A stretch of DNA of 64,000 bases from an uncultured Lachnospiraceae bacterium (GCA_902779575.1 CACZBW010000011.1:1-64000); one strand, 5' to 3'; shown: positions 50,370 to 59,364, counted from the stretch's first letter. Notes: a model not told the origin generated them from the sequence alone. Made by a program: numbers and translations.

Positions 50370-51158
50370 ATGTTTGATATGAGAAGCAGAAAAAAGAAAA
50401 TCCTTCTGCAGCTGATTCTTCTCCTGATGACGATCCCTTATGCGGTTCCGCTGGTTCAGATGGTTCTGGGTTCCCTCGGCGGAATCGGACTGGGCAACTA
50501 TAAGGCGGTCTGGGATACCGGCGTCGTCCCGGTCTTTTTCCGCAATTCCGCCATTATTTCCGCCGGCGTTATCGTGCTGGTCTATTTCTTCAGCATGACG
50601 GCCGGATTTGCCTTCGCGAAGCTGCATATCGCGGGAAAAGAGGTATTCTTCTGGCTGATCCTCGCGGCGCTGACCCTGCCCGAGGTTATTCTGCTGACGC
50701 CGCTCTTCGTCACCTTCCAGAAACTGCATATGTACAATACCTTCTTTGCGGTAATCCTGCCGTCCGCCGCCCTGCAGCTTCCATTTGCGATCCTGCTGAC
50801 GCGCAATTACGACACAGGAATCCCGGACGCCCTGATTGAGGCGGCCCGCATCGACGGAGCATCTCCGGTCAAGGTTTTCTGGTATGTAATCCTTCCTCTG
50901 GCAAGGCCGATCGCGTCTTCTGTCACCATGCTGACGCTGATCAATGCCTGGAACGCCTACCTTCTGCCGCTTCTGTTCCTGCAGAGCCCGAAGCTGCAGA
51001 CGGTCACGCTGCTTCCGCAGTTCTTCCAGGGGGAATTTACCAACGACCAGACCAAGATTCTGGCGGCGGCCGTTCTGACGGCGGTTCCGGAAATCATAGC
51101 GTACCTCTGCATGCAGAAGAGCTTTGAGAAGGGTATGAGCGCAGGAGCGCTGAAGTAA
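50370..51158 (+). CDS. Sugar ABC transporter permease, MalG type
   Basis: A 262-residue permease with six predicted helices, the EAA loop EAARIDGASPVKVFWYVILPLARPIAS and the C-terminal KGMSAGALK. AAGGAGG precedes the ATG by about 10 bp and overlaps the end of the upstream permease. No ATPase gene is nearby, so it must use a shared MsmK-like ATPase encoded elsewhere, a common arrangement in Firmicutes. Confidence 0.9.
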   Translation: MFDMRSRKKKILLQLILLLMTIPYAVPLVQMVLGSLGGIGLGNYKAVWDTGVVPVFFRNSAIISAGVIVLVYFFSMTAGFAFAKLHIAGKEVFFWLILAALTLPEVILLTPLFVTFQKLHMYNTFFAVILPSAALQLPFAILLTRNYDTGIPDALIEAARIDGASPVKVFWYVILPLARPIASSVTMLTLINAWNAYLLPLLFLQSPKLQTVTLLPQFFQGEFTNDQTKILAAAVLTAVPEIIAYLCMQKSFEKGMSAGALK

Positions 51159-51175
51159 GGAAGAGAGGACATTCT

Positions 51176-51631
51176 ATGGCATTATCATCTACAAAGATTG
51201 TGAAAGCGATTATCGTGACGAGTGACCTGGAGAAGACCGTTTCGGCCTGCAGACTACTGCTGGGGACCGGCTCGGCGCCTGAAGAGGAGCGGGAGCACCG
51301 GATGGTCCGTACTCCCTATACGAAATATCTGGGAGAAGAAATCACAGATACGCCGATGAGAGTTGAGAGCGTATTCAGTGATAATTTTTGGTTTGAAATC
51401 ATCCAGCCGCTGGGAGACCGCGACCCGTGGGCCGCATGGCTGAAGGAACACGGAACGAGCGTATATTCCGTCTGCCTGCTCTCGGACGGACCGCTGGAAG
51501 CGGATGAGGAGCTGATGGAGAAGGCCGGATTCAGGTCCATTTTCAAGCAGGAAAAGGGGTATGAGGCTTATGAATACTTCGACACGGCGGATGCGCTCGG
51601 CATGCTGGTCGAAGTAAAAGAGCAGTACTGA
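51176..51631 (+). CDS. VOC (glyoxalase-fold) family protein
   Basis: A 151-residue protein with the VOC layout (FWFEIIQPLG and MLVEVKEQY hold strand-end Glu residues) but fewer obvious metal ligands than the VOC protein at 46378; the first-module His is not evident (KAIIVTSD). The two share overall length and the EIIQPLGD-type strand, suggesting duplication. GAGAGGA precedes the ATG. It is the last gene of the operon, ending before a hairpin. Confidence 0.7.
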   Translation: MALSSTKIVKAIIVTSDLEKTVSACRLLLGTGSAPEEEREHRMVRTPYTKYLGEEITDTPMRVESVFSDNFWFEIIQPLGDRDPWAAWLKEHGTSVYSVCLLSDGPLEADEELMEKAGFRSIFKQEKGYEAYEYFDTADALGMLVEVKEQY

Positions 51632-51672
51632 CGGCAGGACCATCACATATTGCTGTTTTTCGCCAGTCCCCG

Positions 51673-51713
51673 GCTGATATCCGGTTCCTGAAATTCAGCT
51701 TCCGGATATCAGC
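51673..51713. terminator. Hairpin between convergent VOC and AraC genes
   Basis: GCTGATATCCGG (51673-51684) and CCGGATATCAGC (51702-51713) form a perfect 12-pair stem. It lies 8 bp beyond the end of the AraC gene and 42 bp after the VOC gene, so it can serve both. There is no clear T tract on either side. Confidence 0.6.
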
Positions 51714-51720
51714 TGACCAT

Positions 51721-52578
51721 TCAGTTGACCATTTTTTCACGGAATTCGGTGGGCGATACGCCTTTTACCTTGCGGAAGGCGCGGTTGAAGGTGGAGATAC
51801 TGGAAAATCCCGCTTCAAAGGCGACTTCCGTGATCTGCCTCGACAGGTCCAGGGAGATGCTTTCCGCCCTGCGGATCCGCTCGATGGTCAGGTAGTCGAT
51901 GAAGGTCATGTTGGTATAGCGTTTGAAAAGATGTGAAAAATGCGACTTGCTGATTCCCATATGACGGGCCACACTGTCCAGCGTGAGATGCTGCGCGCAG
52001 TTGTTTTTGATGTAAAGGCATGCTTCCGCCATCAGTTTCAGCGATTCCTGCTCTTTCCCCGTGCTTTTCGTATGCTCGTTTTCTTCCGCGTTTTCCCAGT
52101 ATTCGCCCAGCTCGGCAAAGAAATTCAGCATGCAGGCATACATTTTCGTCTCCCGGAAAGGCTGCCGGGAGAAGTAGAGCTCCGCAATTTCCTTGACGGT
52201 CATGACCATGTGCCCGCTGCTGAAGCGGACCGGATCATAGCGGATGCAGTGCCGCCTTGGGAAGCCGGAGACAAGCGCGCTCAGTTCGCCGATTGTGGAG
52301 AGCAGTTCCATCGGGAACTGGATAATCAGCCAGGAATCGTCGCCCGATGACTGTACGGAGTGCAGTTCACCGGGATAGATGATCATCATATCGTTGATCC
52401 TGAGCTCGTACCCGTTGAAATTAACCGTCGCCGCATTCCGGTCGGACAGGCTCAGGAGAATCTCCGCGTAGGGGTGCCAGTGGATCTGGTTGTTGACGCC
52501 GGTATCCACGGTCCGCGAGACATTGATCTTCTTTCCATCTTCAAAGACAAGCAGTTCATAATAATCCGAAACGGGCAT
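51721..52578 (-). CDS. AraC family transcriptional regulator
   Basis: A 285-residue protein. The N-terminal cupin domain (WHPYAEILLSL, IIYPGELHSV) likely binds a sugar; the C-terminal 100 residues contain two helix-turn-helix units (LTLDSVARHMGISKSHFSHLF and ITEVAFEAGFSSISTFNRAFR). The start at 52578 is chosen because GGAGGTG sits 5 bp upstream. It converges on the sugar ABC operon and is the probable activator of that cluster. Confidence 0.92.
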   Translation of the reverse strand: MPVSDYYELLVFEDGKKINVSRTVDTGVNNQIHWHPYAEILLSLSDRNAATVNFNGYELRINDMMIIYPGELHSVQSSGDDSWLIIQFPMELLSTIGELSALVSGFPRRHCIRYDPVRFSSGHMVMTVKEIAELYFSRQPFRETKMYACMLNFFAELGEYWENAEENEHTKSTGKEQESLKLMAEACLYIKNNCAQHLTLDSVARHMGISKSHFSHLFKRYTNMTFIDYLTIERIRRAESISLDLSRQITEVAFEAGFSSISTFNRAFRKVKGVSPTEFREKMVN

Positions 52579-53224
52579 GATACACCTCCGTTTTCCGAAC
52601 CGGTATACAGCAGTCCGCTGAGGCGGCAAAACTGCCGGGTGGAAAATGTGTGAAGTCTGGTGGACAGGCTGTGATCAGCAGCTTTCATGGCGCTCATTTC
52701 CGTGCATCCGGACGGCATTAGCCGTCCGCCTGTACGGGGATGGGCGCCGCTTTTTTATTCATCCAAATACAACTCCGTCGTCCTTCGTTCGCAGGAAGCA
52801 GGCCAGGAGCATGATTCCTGCTGTTATGCAGGCCATAATCCGGTAAAAAGCAGGGAAGGACGTCCTTTTCACCATAATTCCACCCATGTTCTGCATGAAA
52901 ATCATTCCCAGGCTGTTGCATCAGGCTGATTCAGCATTCCCCTATCCGGATTATAGCATTTCCTGTGAAAGGTGAGGACTCCTTTGTCTGTTTTACCACA
53001 CACTTTCTGACAAGGTTTTTCCTGGCAGGTTCGGTGATTCCGTTTGTGTGCCGGTCGGAGGGGCCAGGGCAGTTAATGGCGTGACGTCCTGCCCGGTTCG
53101 GCGGTGACCGGCAGGCGAACAAACGTACGAAACCTTTGGCAGGCGGGATTTTTGTACTGCCAAAATGAGAGAATAGAATCATCCAATAAAGAAACAGACA
53201 TTCCCGAAAGGAGGATCAGACAGG
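52579..53224. other. 646-bp region without a supported gene
   Basis: Short ORFs here look like noise. A perfect hairpin CGGACGGC/GCCGTCCG with loop ATTA is at 52709-52728, followed downstream by GGGCGCCGCTTTTTTATT. A minus-strand TATAAT lies at 52955-52950 without a good -35 box; it could be a distant start for the AraC gene. Nothing else stands out. Confidence 0.4.
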
Positions 53225-53326
53225 ATGAAAGGCTATTGTACGGAAAGCGGGTATATGGGTTATGTGGACGGAAGATATATGCTGTTCGCATCGGAAGAAG
53301 ACTACAACGAATTCATCATGGACTGA
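53225..53326 (+). CDS. Short conserved hypothetical protein (33 residues)
   Basis: The ORF reads MKGYCTESGYMGYVDGRYML and ends FIMD. AAAGGAGGATC is well placed upstream, and the Gly/Tyr-rich start resembles a short peptide common in Lachnospiraceae genomes. It contains one Cys and many aromatic residues. Function unknown. It is the first of three short ORFs in the same direction. Confidence 0.6.
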   Translation: MKGYCTESGYMGYVDGRYMLFASEEDYNEFIMD

Positions 53327-53528
53327 TGCCGGGAAAAAGACCCAAGGGTCGGCCGATGAGATTCGGGATAAGGAGACAGAAAACCGGAAAACACGGACAG
53401 ATTTCGGAGAATGGAAGGAAAGCCGGAAAACGAAAAAGGCTCCGAAGCGCGGATTTCGGAGAACGGGCAGGCTTTCCGGGAACCATGCACGGGGAAGAGA
53501 TATCAGAATTATGGGAAGGGAGAAAGTC

Positions 53529-53753
53529 ATGGCAGTTTTGGTTGGGAAGACACTGGATTACAATCACGGCAGGAGACCGGATGCATTTGGACATGTATCC
53601 GAATTCGGGTTTTTCTGCTACATGCCGCAGGAGGAGAACAGTGAACTGCTGCGGGCAGGGATCGACCCGGAGAAGATGGGCTACCTCAGCGGGAAAGAAC
53701 GGAGAAGGATTCTGGAGAGAGCCGGATTGAATCCGAAGGATTACGACTTCTGA
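53529..53753 (+). CDS. Short conserved hypothetical protein (74 residues)
   Basis: A 74-residue protein (MAVLVGKTLDYNHGRRPDAF, then GFFCYMPQEE, ending NPKDYDF). The ATG at 53529 has AAGGGAG about 7 bp upstream; an ATG at 53511 would add six residues. Conserved-looking small proteins of this type occur in gut Clostridia. No motif points to a function. Confidence 0.55.
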   Translation: MAVLVGKTLDYNHGRRPDAFGHVSEFGFFCYMPQEENSELLRAGIDPEKMGYLSGKERRRILERAGLNPKDYDF

Positions 53754-53914
53754 GCAGGGCAGAGAGGGGCAGGGACTGCGGAGGCGTTTCCCTGGAATAC
53801 TTAAATGCATCCTGGAGACACGGGGGTTTTTCAGGGACTGCGGCGGAGATCGTCCGGGAAAGGGCCCGGAAGAAGAGAGATTAAAACATATACGGGGACA
53901 TAAGGGGGAAGAAG

Positions 53915-54028
53915 ATGAAAGTGCATGTGGAATACGATGATTTCGGTGAATTTATTGAAATTCTTGAGGATCTGACAGAGGATGCGGAAAGCTCCCGGAG
54001 CGGGTACGGCAGCAGGAAAAATCAGTGA
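53915..54028 (+). CDS. Short hypothetical protein (37 residues)
   Basis: The ORF reads MKVHVEYDDFGEFIEILEDL, then a Ser/Gly/Arg tail. AAGGGGGAA sits about 6 bp before the ATG. It is acidic and probably helical, with a flexible tail. It follows the 74-residue gene by 161 bp. The strong ribosome site is the main support; no family recognised. Confidence 0.45.
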   Translation: MKVHVEYDDFGEFIEILEDLTEDAESSRSGYGSRKNQ

Positions 54029-54220
54029 ATCCCGGAAACTTCATAGGAATATAAATCCCGGAATCGCCGCAAAGATAACCTGGGTATAATCGAACACGGA
54101 GATGGTCAATTTCAGGCCGGAGGGTGGATTTCTTTTTTTCTTTGCGTATATAGAACTGTCAGCAAAGACAGGCTGACATAAAAACAATAAAGATATGCGA
54201 AGTGTAAAAGGAGAAAAATT

Positions 54221-54886
54221 ATGAATAAATTCAAGACAATGTTTCTGGCAGGCACAGTGGCTGCAGCCATGATGGCAGGCGGGATATCCGCATTTGCGGT
54301 GGAGACGGAAGCCGATGAGAAGCCGGTATATGAGATGGATCTGGTTCTGGAGACCGCGAAGCCGATTGCAGCTGCTCTCCGCGGATTCATGCTGGATGAG
54401 AGCATAAAGCAGTTTGACGAGGCAGGTCTTTCCTTCCTGGATGAGTGCGACGTCTCCCTGAACTGCCCGCTGATCGCGGCGGCGCAGAAGAATGAGGACG
54501 GAACCTTCACCGTCTTTGGCGAGCTCTGCACATATAACTACAAGCTCGACGGAGCCGACCTGAAGTTCGTAAGCAGCTGGGAGCCGGCAGCCGTGATTAC
54601 CCTCTCGAAGGAATCGGATGTGAGCTTTGTCGTCGATGACGTCAAGTACCTTCCGGAGGGAGAGGCGTTTGCAGATGCGGTTGATGAAGTCTGCGTACAG
54701 ATGGGAGCCGACAGCGACTTTTTCCTTAATTATCTTCCGGACTCCGAGGAACCTGCGCTTCTGGCAGAGTTCCTGAGATTCGCCAATGAGAATCCGAATG
54801 TCCAGACGATCGAGGTCAGAGGCGAACAGATGACAGTCGGCGGAGCAGCTGATGAAGTCGCGATGTTTATCAACGGACTGCTGTAA
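54221..54886 (+). CDS. Secreted hypothetical protein
   Basis: A 221-residue acidic protein with a clear signal peptide (MNKFKTMFLAGTVAAAMMAG, cleavage near FAVE). The mature part has alternating strands and helices and two cysteines. AAAAGGAGA precedes the ATG. No family recognised. It lies alone between the short ORFs and the convergent polymerase gene. Confidence 0.7.
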   Translation: MNKFKTMFLAGTVAAAMMAGGISAFAVETEADEKPVYEMDLVLETAKPIAAALRGFMLDESIKQFDEAGLSFLDECDVSLNCPLIAAAQKNEDGTFTVFGELCTYNYKLDGADLKFVSSWEPAAVITLSKESDVSFVVDDVKYLPEGEAFADAVDEVCVQMGADSDFFLNYLPDSEEPALLAEFLRFANENPNVQTIEVRGEQMTVGGAADEVAMFINGLL

Positions 54887-55000
54887 TCGCCATAACTGAA
54901 CCATGTATGGGGAAGCGGGACTTCCTGCGCATGAAAATGTTTGAGCAGAACTAAATTGGGGCCTGTGCGTGTGCACGGGCCCTTTTTGACGGAAGAGATA

Positions 55001-56416
55001 TCAGGCCCTGTGGCCGCCGATCTGTCTGTTCCGCTCAAGCTGTGTCGCGCCTTTGAGCATGTTCTTCCCGGTGAAAATCCCGCCTGCGCCGAAGCGTCCC
55101 CGGATCTCGGATATCGCGCCCTGCAGCCGCTTCTCGCGTTCCAGAGCCTCATAGTCGATGAAAAGGTTCATCTGGTAATATCCGTAATCCTCATGGGTTC
55201 CTTCCGCGCAGACGCCCAGCCGGCGGAAGAGCAGCCGGTGGTCCGTTCCCGCGTCGAAAGCGGCCAGGATGCGGGGGGCCGCGATCGCTGCGGAGTTTGT
55301 TTCCATAGGCATCCGCACCGTGCCATTGCTGTGCTTCGGGTGCAGTCTTCCGTAGAAATCCAGAACGACCTCCCCGTCATAATAGGGACAGGCCTCCAGG
55401 CTTTTCCAGTCATAGCTGACCCACCAGGTGAACTTCGGGGCGAGCAGCTGTTTCAGGAACATCTCAGAACACAGGCTGTCGATCATCTCCGAGAAAACGA
55501 TCCGTGCTTCCTGATAGGAATAGGGCCTGGGCAGGACCTGTCCGCTCGACAGGCTGTGCCCGCTGGAACGGTATTCCTTGATATCCTTCATCGTCACGGG
55601 ATCCATGCCCCAGGCGTGGGCGATCAGGATCTCGCCGTCGATTCCGAAAGTTTTATAGAAAAATTCCTCGTCATACTGTGAGCGCGCCGCGATATCGCCC
55701 ATCGTGAACAGGGCGTTCTTTTCCAGCCTCCGGGCCTTGCCGGGACCGATCATCCAGAAGTCGACGAGCGGCCTGTGGTCCCAGAGACGGTAACAGTAGG
55801 AAACCTCGTTCAGCTCCGCGATCCGGACTCCGTTCTCGTCCGGCGGGCTCTTTTTGGCCGTGATATCCATGCATACTTTGGCAAGGTACAGGTTCGTCCC
55901 GATCCCGATGGTGGCTGTAATGCCGGTCTCCTTCAGGATGGTCCGGATCATGGTCATGGCCATGACGTGCGCCGGATGGACGCCCTGCCTGCGCGCTTCG
56001 GACCGGTAAAAGTTAAGGTAGGGCGTGCAGTAGATGAAGGATTCATCTACCGAGTAAACGTGAATATCCTCGGCAGCCGCATAGCGCAGGAGAATCGAAT
56101 AGATTTTTGCCGAGATCTGCTCATAGAGCGCCATACGGGGCGTGGCTATGATGTAATCGACCCGGCTCCGGGTCCGGAGTTCATAGTCCCGGATCGCCCT
56201 TTTCGCTTCAAACAGGCGGGGGCGGGAAGGCACGCCGATCGCCTTGAGCGCGGGGGAGACGGCGAGACAGATCGTCTGGTCGGAGCGGGAAGGGTCCGCG
56301 ACAAGGAGCCGGACCTTCAGCGGGTCCAGACCCCGGGAGACAGCTTCCACAGAAGCATAGTAGGACTTCATATCCACAGCTATAAAACAGCTGGCAGACA
56401 GATCGTATGACAGCAT
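55001..56416 (-). CDS. Y-family DNA polymerase (UvrX/UmuC-like)
   Basis: A 471-residue translesion polymerase. Catalytic carboxylates are D15 (AVDMKSYYASVE) and D124/E125 (YSVDESFI); the fingers contain CLAVSPALKAIGV and the thumb the helix-hairpin-helix DFWMIGPGKARRLEKNALFTMGDIA. The C-terminal little-finger domain follows. The length suits the UvrX/YqjW branch of Firmicutes rather than DinB. AGGAGGG precedes the ATG at 56416. A LexA box lies inside its promoter, so it is SOS-induced. Confidence 0.92.
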   Translation of the reverse strand: MLSYDLSASCFIAVDMKSYYASVEAVSRGLDPLKVRLLVADPSRSDQTICLAVSPALKAIGVPSRPRLFEAKRAIRDYELRTRSRVDYIIATPRMALYEQISAKIYSILLRYAAAEDIHVYSVDESFIYCTPYLNFYRSEARRQGVHPAHVMAMTMIRTILKETGITATIGIGTNLYLAKVCMDITAKKSPPDENGVRIAELNEVSYCYRLWDHRPLVDFWMIGPGKARRLEKNALFTMGDIAARSQYDEEFFYKTFGIDGEILIAHAWGMDPVTMKDIKEYRSSGHSLSSGQVLPRPYSYQEARIVFSEMIDSLCSEMFLKQLLAPKFTWWVSYDWKSLEACPYYDGEVVLDFYGRLHPKHSNGTVRMPMETNSAAIAAPRILAAFDAGTDHRLLFRRLGVCAEGTHEDYGYYQMNLFIDYEALEREKRLQGAISEIRGRFGAGGIFTGKNMLKGATQLERNRQIGGHRA

Positions 56417-56590
56417 TACGTCGCCCTCCTTTCTGTATGGATGTTCGTTCTTCTGCCGTACTGCAGTATATCCGGTGTTCCGATTCGCGCAGCCTCCGGC
56501 ATTTCTGCTGTACTGTGTTCTGTCCGGCGTTTTTGCGGCTGGCATCCTGTCCGGCGCTGGTATCCGGCAGCAGCGTATATGGCAGGAGAT

Positions 56591-56604
56591 CGAACATACA
56601 TTCG
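56591..56604. promoter_or_regulatory. Second, imperfect LexA box
   Basis: CGAACATACATTCG differs from the Bacillus-type consensus CGAACRNRYGTTYG at one core position. It lies just downstream of the predicted start of the polymerase transcript, 22 bp from the perfect box, allowing cooperative repression. Confidence 0.55.
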
Positions 56605-56616
56605 CCCTTCGCCAAG

Positions 56617-56646
56617 ATCATACACCGAACATTTGTTCTAAGTCAA
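56617..56646 (-). promoter_or_regulatory. SOS promoter of the Y-family polymerase with perfect LexA box
   Basis: On the minus strand TTGACT (56646-56641) and TATGAT (56622-56617) are 18 bp apart. The spacer contains CGAACATTTGTTCT (56626-56639), with the core GAAC-N4-GTTC exactly as in Bacillus LexA boxes. Repressor binding would block the promoter directly. The leader to the ATG at 56416 is about 195 nt; no good gene is seen in it. Confidence 0.8.
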
Positions 56647-56813
56647 GGGGTAAATGGACGCCCTGGAGAAAGCTCGTTTTCAGGACACTGCAACCGGCTA
56701 TCCGGGAAGGGGAAAGGAGAAAAGGCCTTGTAAACCGGCGTTTTCTGTGGCATGATGCGGAAAGACGGAGCATTCGGAAACGGCCGGAAAACAGGATATC
56801 GGGAGATGCGGAT

Positions 56814-57317
56814 ATGAAAGACAAGAGCATAGGCCATGCGGAAATGGAAAACGGAAGCATGGAAACTACGGAGCTGGAAGACGGGAGCATAATTGAAGAG
56901 CTGCTGGAAAAACCATACTGGATCGCGGATATTCTTCCTGAACAGGTTCCGGCGGATTCGGCCGGGCAGTATTTCAGAGTAGAGGAGTATTATCTGCAGC
57001 AGGCTCAGATGGAGATTCTGCACCGGAAATATCTGAACATTGTTCTGAAGCTGAACTGTTACTATGATATCCGTTTCTCCTGCGACTATGGAGAACACTG
57101 GGAACTCAATCCCGCGCCCGGGCTTCTGGAAAAACTGCTGACGGGCGGCAGCAGAACGGATACATTTCATATACTGTTCGATTCGGAGCAGGCGCTGGCA
57201 GTCCTGAACAGCGATGATACTTATCTGACGGTCTATCATCCGACGGAAAAACTGCTTTATCTGCTGCGTGAACTTGCCCGGGCGGAGGGCCTTTTCGTCT
57301 GGAAGCCGGAGCAGTAA
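56814..57317 (+). CDS. Hypothetical protein, divergent from the SOS polymerase
   Basis: A 167-residue acidic protein. The N-terminus has short degenerate Glu/Met/Gly repeats (AEMENGSM, LEDGSIIEE), and the rest is a compact alpha/beta domain with an aromatic-rich strand (LNCYYDIRFSCDYGEHWEL). The ATG at 56814 has GGGAGATG upstream; the frame is open much farther upstream but lacks coding character. Its promoter region could overlap the LexA boxes, so SOS control is possible. No family recognised. Confidence 0.55.
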   Translation: MKDKSIGHAEMENGSMETTELEDGSIIEELLEKPYWIADILPEQVPADSAGQYFRVEEYYLQQAQMEILHRKYLNIVLKLNCYYDIRFSCDYGEHWELNPAPGLLEKLLTGGSRTDTFHILFDSEQALAVLNSDDTYLTVYHPTEKLLYLLRELARAEGLFVWKPEQ

Positions 57318-57352
57318 AATATCCGGCGTCGGATAATCCTCGCTTCATCACA

Positions 57353-57379
57353 AAAGAGGCGGCTTTCAGCCGCCTCTTT
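57353..57379. terminator. Bidirectional terminator
   Basis: AAAGAGGCGGCT (57353-57364) and AGCCGCCTCTTT (57368-57379) form a perfect 12-pair stem with a TTC loop. It can end the + strand hypothetical gene and, about 80 bp past its stop, the - strand flavodiiron gene. Confidence 0.85.
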
Positions 57380-57458
57380 GCATAACCCCCGTATGGGAAT
57401 TACAGATTGAGATTATTCCACTTCTCACTCTTTCTGAGAACTTCTTTATCCCGCAGTT

Positions 57459-58970
57459 TTATTCAACCTTTTCAAATTTGTCGGGACCGACGCCGCAGAT
57501 CGGGCAGACATAGTCTGCAGGGAGCTCTTCGCCCTCATATTCATAACCGCACACCGTGCAGCGCCATTTTACTGAGGAGGAGGCCTGTTCCGCCTCGGTC
57601 TCCTGCAGCACAGTTCCTCCCAGCGAGGCTCCGACTGCATCGGCTAAACCGACCAGATCGATGGCGGTTACATTATCCGGGGAGGACAGGAATGTCACCG
57701 GATCCGCCGCGTAGCGTGTTCCTTCCAGGCGGTCAAGGATTTCCGCCATCAGCCTTGCCGCTACGGGCGACCAGCTGCCATTTTCAATAAGCGCGAACGT
57801 GCGGTTCTTCAGGTTATGGGCTTCAAGATCCAGGAGGAAATTCTTCATGGGGGTGAAGATTCCGTTATTGTAGGTAATGGAAGCCAGCACGATGTGGCTG
57901 CAGCGGAAGGCTTCGCCGATCAGCTCGCTGACGTGGGTCTTGGATACGTCGTAAACCGACACGTTGGCGACCCCTGCCCTGGAAAGGGCGGCCGCGACCA
58001 TGTTGGCAGCGCTCTCCGTTCCGCCGTATACGGAACCGTAGACGATCATCACAGCCTGTTCTTCAGGGGTGTAGCTGCTCCATTTGTCATATTTGTCCAG
58101 AATCCAGCCCAGGTTGTTTCTCCATACGGGGCCGTGTGTGGGACAGAGGAGCCGGATATCCACCGTTGCGGCTTTCGCCAGCACGTCCTGCACATACTTG
58201 CCGTATTTTCCTACAATGTTGGTATAGTATCTTCTCGCGTCCGGAAGCCATTCGGTCTCAAAGGGCACTTCGTCCGCGAACAGATTGCCGTTCAGGGCTC
58301 CGAAGCTGCCGAATGCGTCCGCGGAGAACAGGGCGCCGGAGTAGTCATCGTAGGTCATCATGACTTCCGGCCAGTGCACCATGGGGGCGAGCACAAAAGT
58401 CAGCGTATGGAGGCCTGTGTTCAGGGTATCTCCCTCGGTGACAATGATCGCCCGGCCGGAGATATCGCAGGAGAAGAACTGGTTCAGGATGGCCGCTGCG
58501 GGAGCGGTCAGCACGACTTTCGCTTCCGGATAGCGCACCAGAACTTCGGTGATCGCGGAGCTGTGGTCCGGTTCCATGTGGTTTACCACGAGATAATCCA
58601 GCGGGCGGTCTCCCAGTACGCTCAGCACATTCTCAAAAAACTGGCCGGTTACCGAGCGGTCCACCGTATCGAACAGGACTGTTTTATCATCCACAAGGAG
58701 GTAGGAGTTGTAAGCAACCCCCCTGGGAATCGGATAGACGTTTTCAAACAGCTCGGTTCTCTTCTCGCTGGCTCCGACGTAATAAATATCATTTGTAACA
58801 TTCCGCACGCAGCCTACGCCCGCGAATTTCTTTTTCCCGTCAAAAGAAGGCGCATCTTCCGGGGCTTCCTCTCCCAGCGCGCTGCCGCTCAGGATGCCCG
58901 CCATCGCGGCTCCCGCGGCTCCCGCGGCGGCTGCCTTAATAAAACTTCTTCTTCCGATTTCTGCTGCCAT
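57459..58970 (-). CDS. Tat-exported flavodiiron protein with C-terminal rubredoxin
   Basis: A 503-residue protein. The N-terminus is a twin-arginine signal: GRRSFIK (R7, R8) followed by an Ala/Gly-rich hydrophobic stretch to ALGEEA. The metallo-beta-lactamase-like diiron domain has all ligands: H131, E133, D135, H199, D218 and H279. A flavodoxin domain follows ([11 protein letters not shown] near 311), then rubredoxin with C471, C474, C489 and C492. Flavodiiron proteins reduce O2 or NO to water or N2O and are normally cytosolic; export of this one is unusual. The start at 58970 is chosen for the signal; upstream in-frame Met codons give longer n-regions. A perfect promoter lies at 59119-59147. 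Confidence 0.9.
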   Translation of the reverse strand: MAAEIGRRSFIKAAAAGAAGAAMAGILSGSALGEEAPEDAPSFDGKKKFAGVGCVRNVTNDIYYVGASEKRTELFENVYPIPRGVAYNSYLLVDDKTVLFDTVDRSVTGQFFENVLSVLGDRPLDYLVVNHMEPDHSSAITEVLVRYPEAKVVLTAPAAAILNQFFSCDISGRAIIVTEGDTLNTGLHTLTFVLAPMVHWPEVMMTYDDYSGALFSADAFGSFGALNGNLFADEVPFETEWLPDARRYYTNIVGKYGKYVQDVLAKAATVDIRLLCPTHGPVWRNNLGWILDKYDKWSSYTPEEQAVMIVYGSVYGGTESAANMVAAALSRAGVANVSVYDVSKTHVSELIGEAFRCSHIVLASITYNNGIFTPMKNFLLDLEAHNLKNRTFALIENGSWSPVAARLMAEILDRLEGTRYAADPVTFLSSPDNVTAIDLVGLADAVGASLGGTVLQETEAEQASSSVKWRCTVCGYEYEGEELPADYVCPICGVGPDKFEKVE

Positions 58971-59045
58971 ACCGTTACCTGTACCCTTTCTCCTGTGTTC
59001 AGGAAATTCTTTTTCCGAGTGCATTGCGCACACTGAGATCAAATC

Positions 59046-59102
59046 GGGAAACGCTGATCCGGGAATGTTGAGGATTGAAATAAACAGATTGCCCAGCGTT
59101 TC
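59046..59102. repeat. Palindromic repeat, copy 3, in the flavodiiron leader
   Basis: GGGAAACGCTG (59046-59056) and CAGCGTTTC (59094-59102) are inverted arms identical to those at 41570-41627. The element lies between the predicted transcription start (near 59112) and the start codon of the flavodiiron gene, so the RNA leader would open with a nine-pair stem. Confidence 0.65.
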
Positions 59103-59118
59103 TTTAAGGTGTTGATTC

Positions 59119-59147
59119 ATTATAAGGTGAGCGGAAAACAGTGTCAA
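59119..59147 (-). promoter_or_regulatory. Perfect-consensus promoter of the flavodiiron gene
   Basis: On the minus strand TTGACA (59147-59142) and TATAAT (59124-59119) are exactly 17 bp apart. Transcription would begin near 59112 and produce a leader of about 140 nt. A full-consensus promoter implies strong expression unless repressed; no operator-like palindrome is seen in the spacer. Confidence 0.85.
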
Positions 59148-59364
59148 TCAGACCGGAAAAAGATAAAAAAGGGGAGTTGATTCTGGCGTGCAGAGGACTT
59201 AAGATCGTTATAAAGCAGCCGGCGCCGGAGGTGCTGTTTACAGGAGGCACCCATTTACCACAAGCCGGAGCGGGGCGCAGAACCGCGAACACGCTGACGC
59301 GTGCCGGGCATAATTTTGTCGGGACGGATTTGGTATATGACAGGATAAACAGGGGAGCGAAGAG

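Noticed and set aside
56416..56601. Leader ORF overlapping the polymerase start (TAATG)
   Set aside because: The overlap looks like coupling, but it lacks a ribosome site, begins within a LexA box, and does not resemble the YolD-like proteins usually found before such polymerases.
57816..59036. 406-codon plus-strand frame opposite the flavodiiron gene
   Set aside because: It has no motif and no ribosome site; the minus-strand protein has every ligand of its family.
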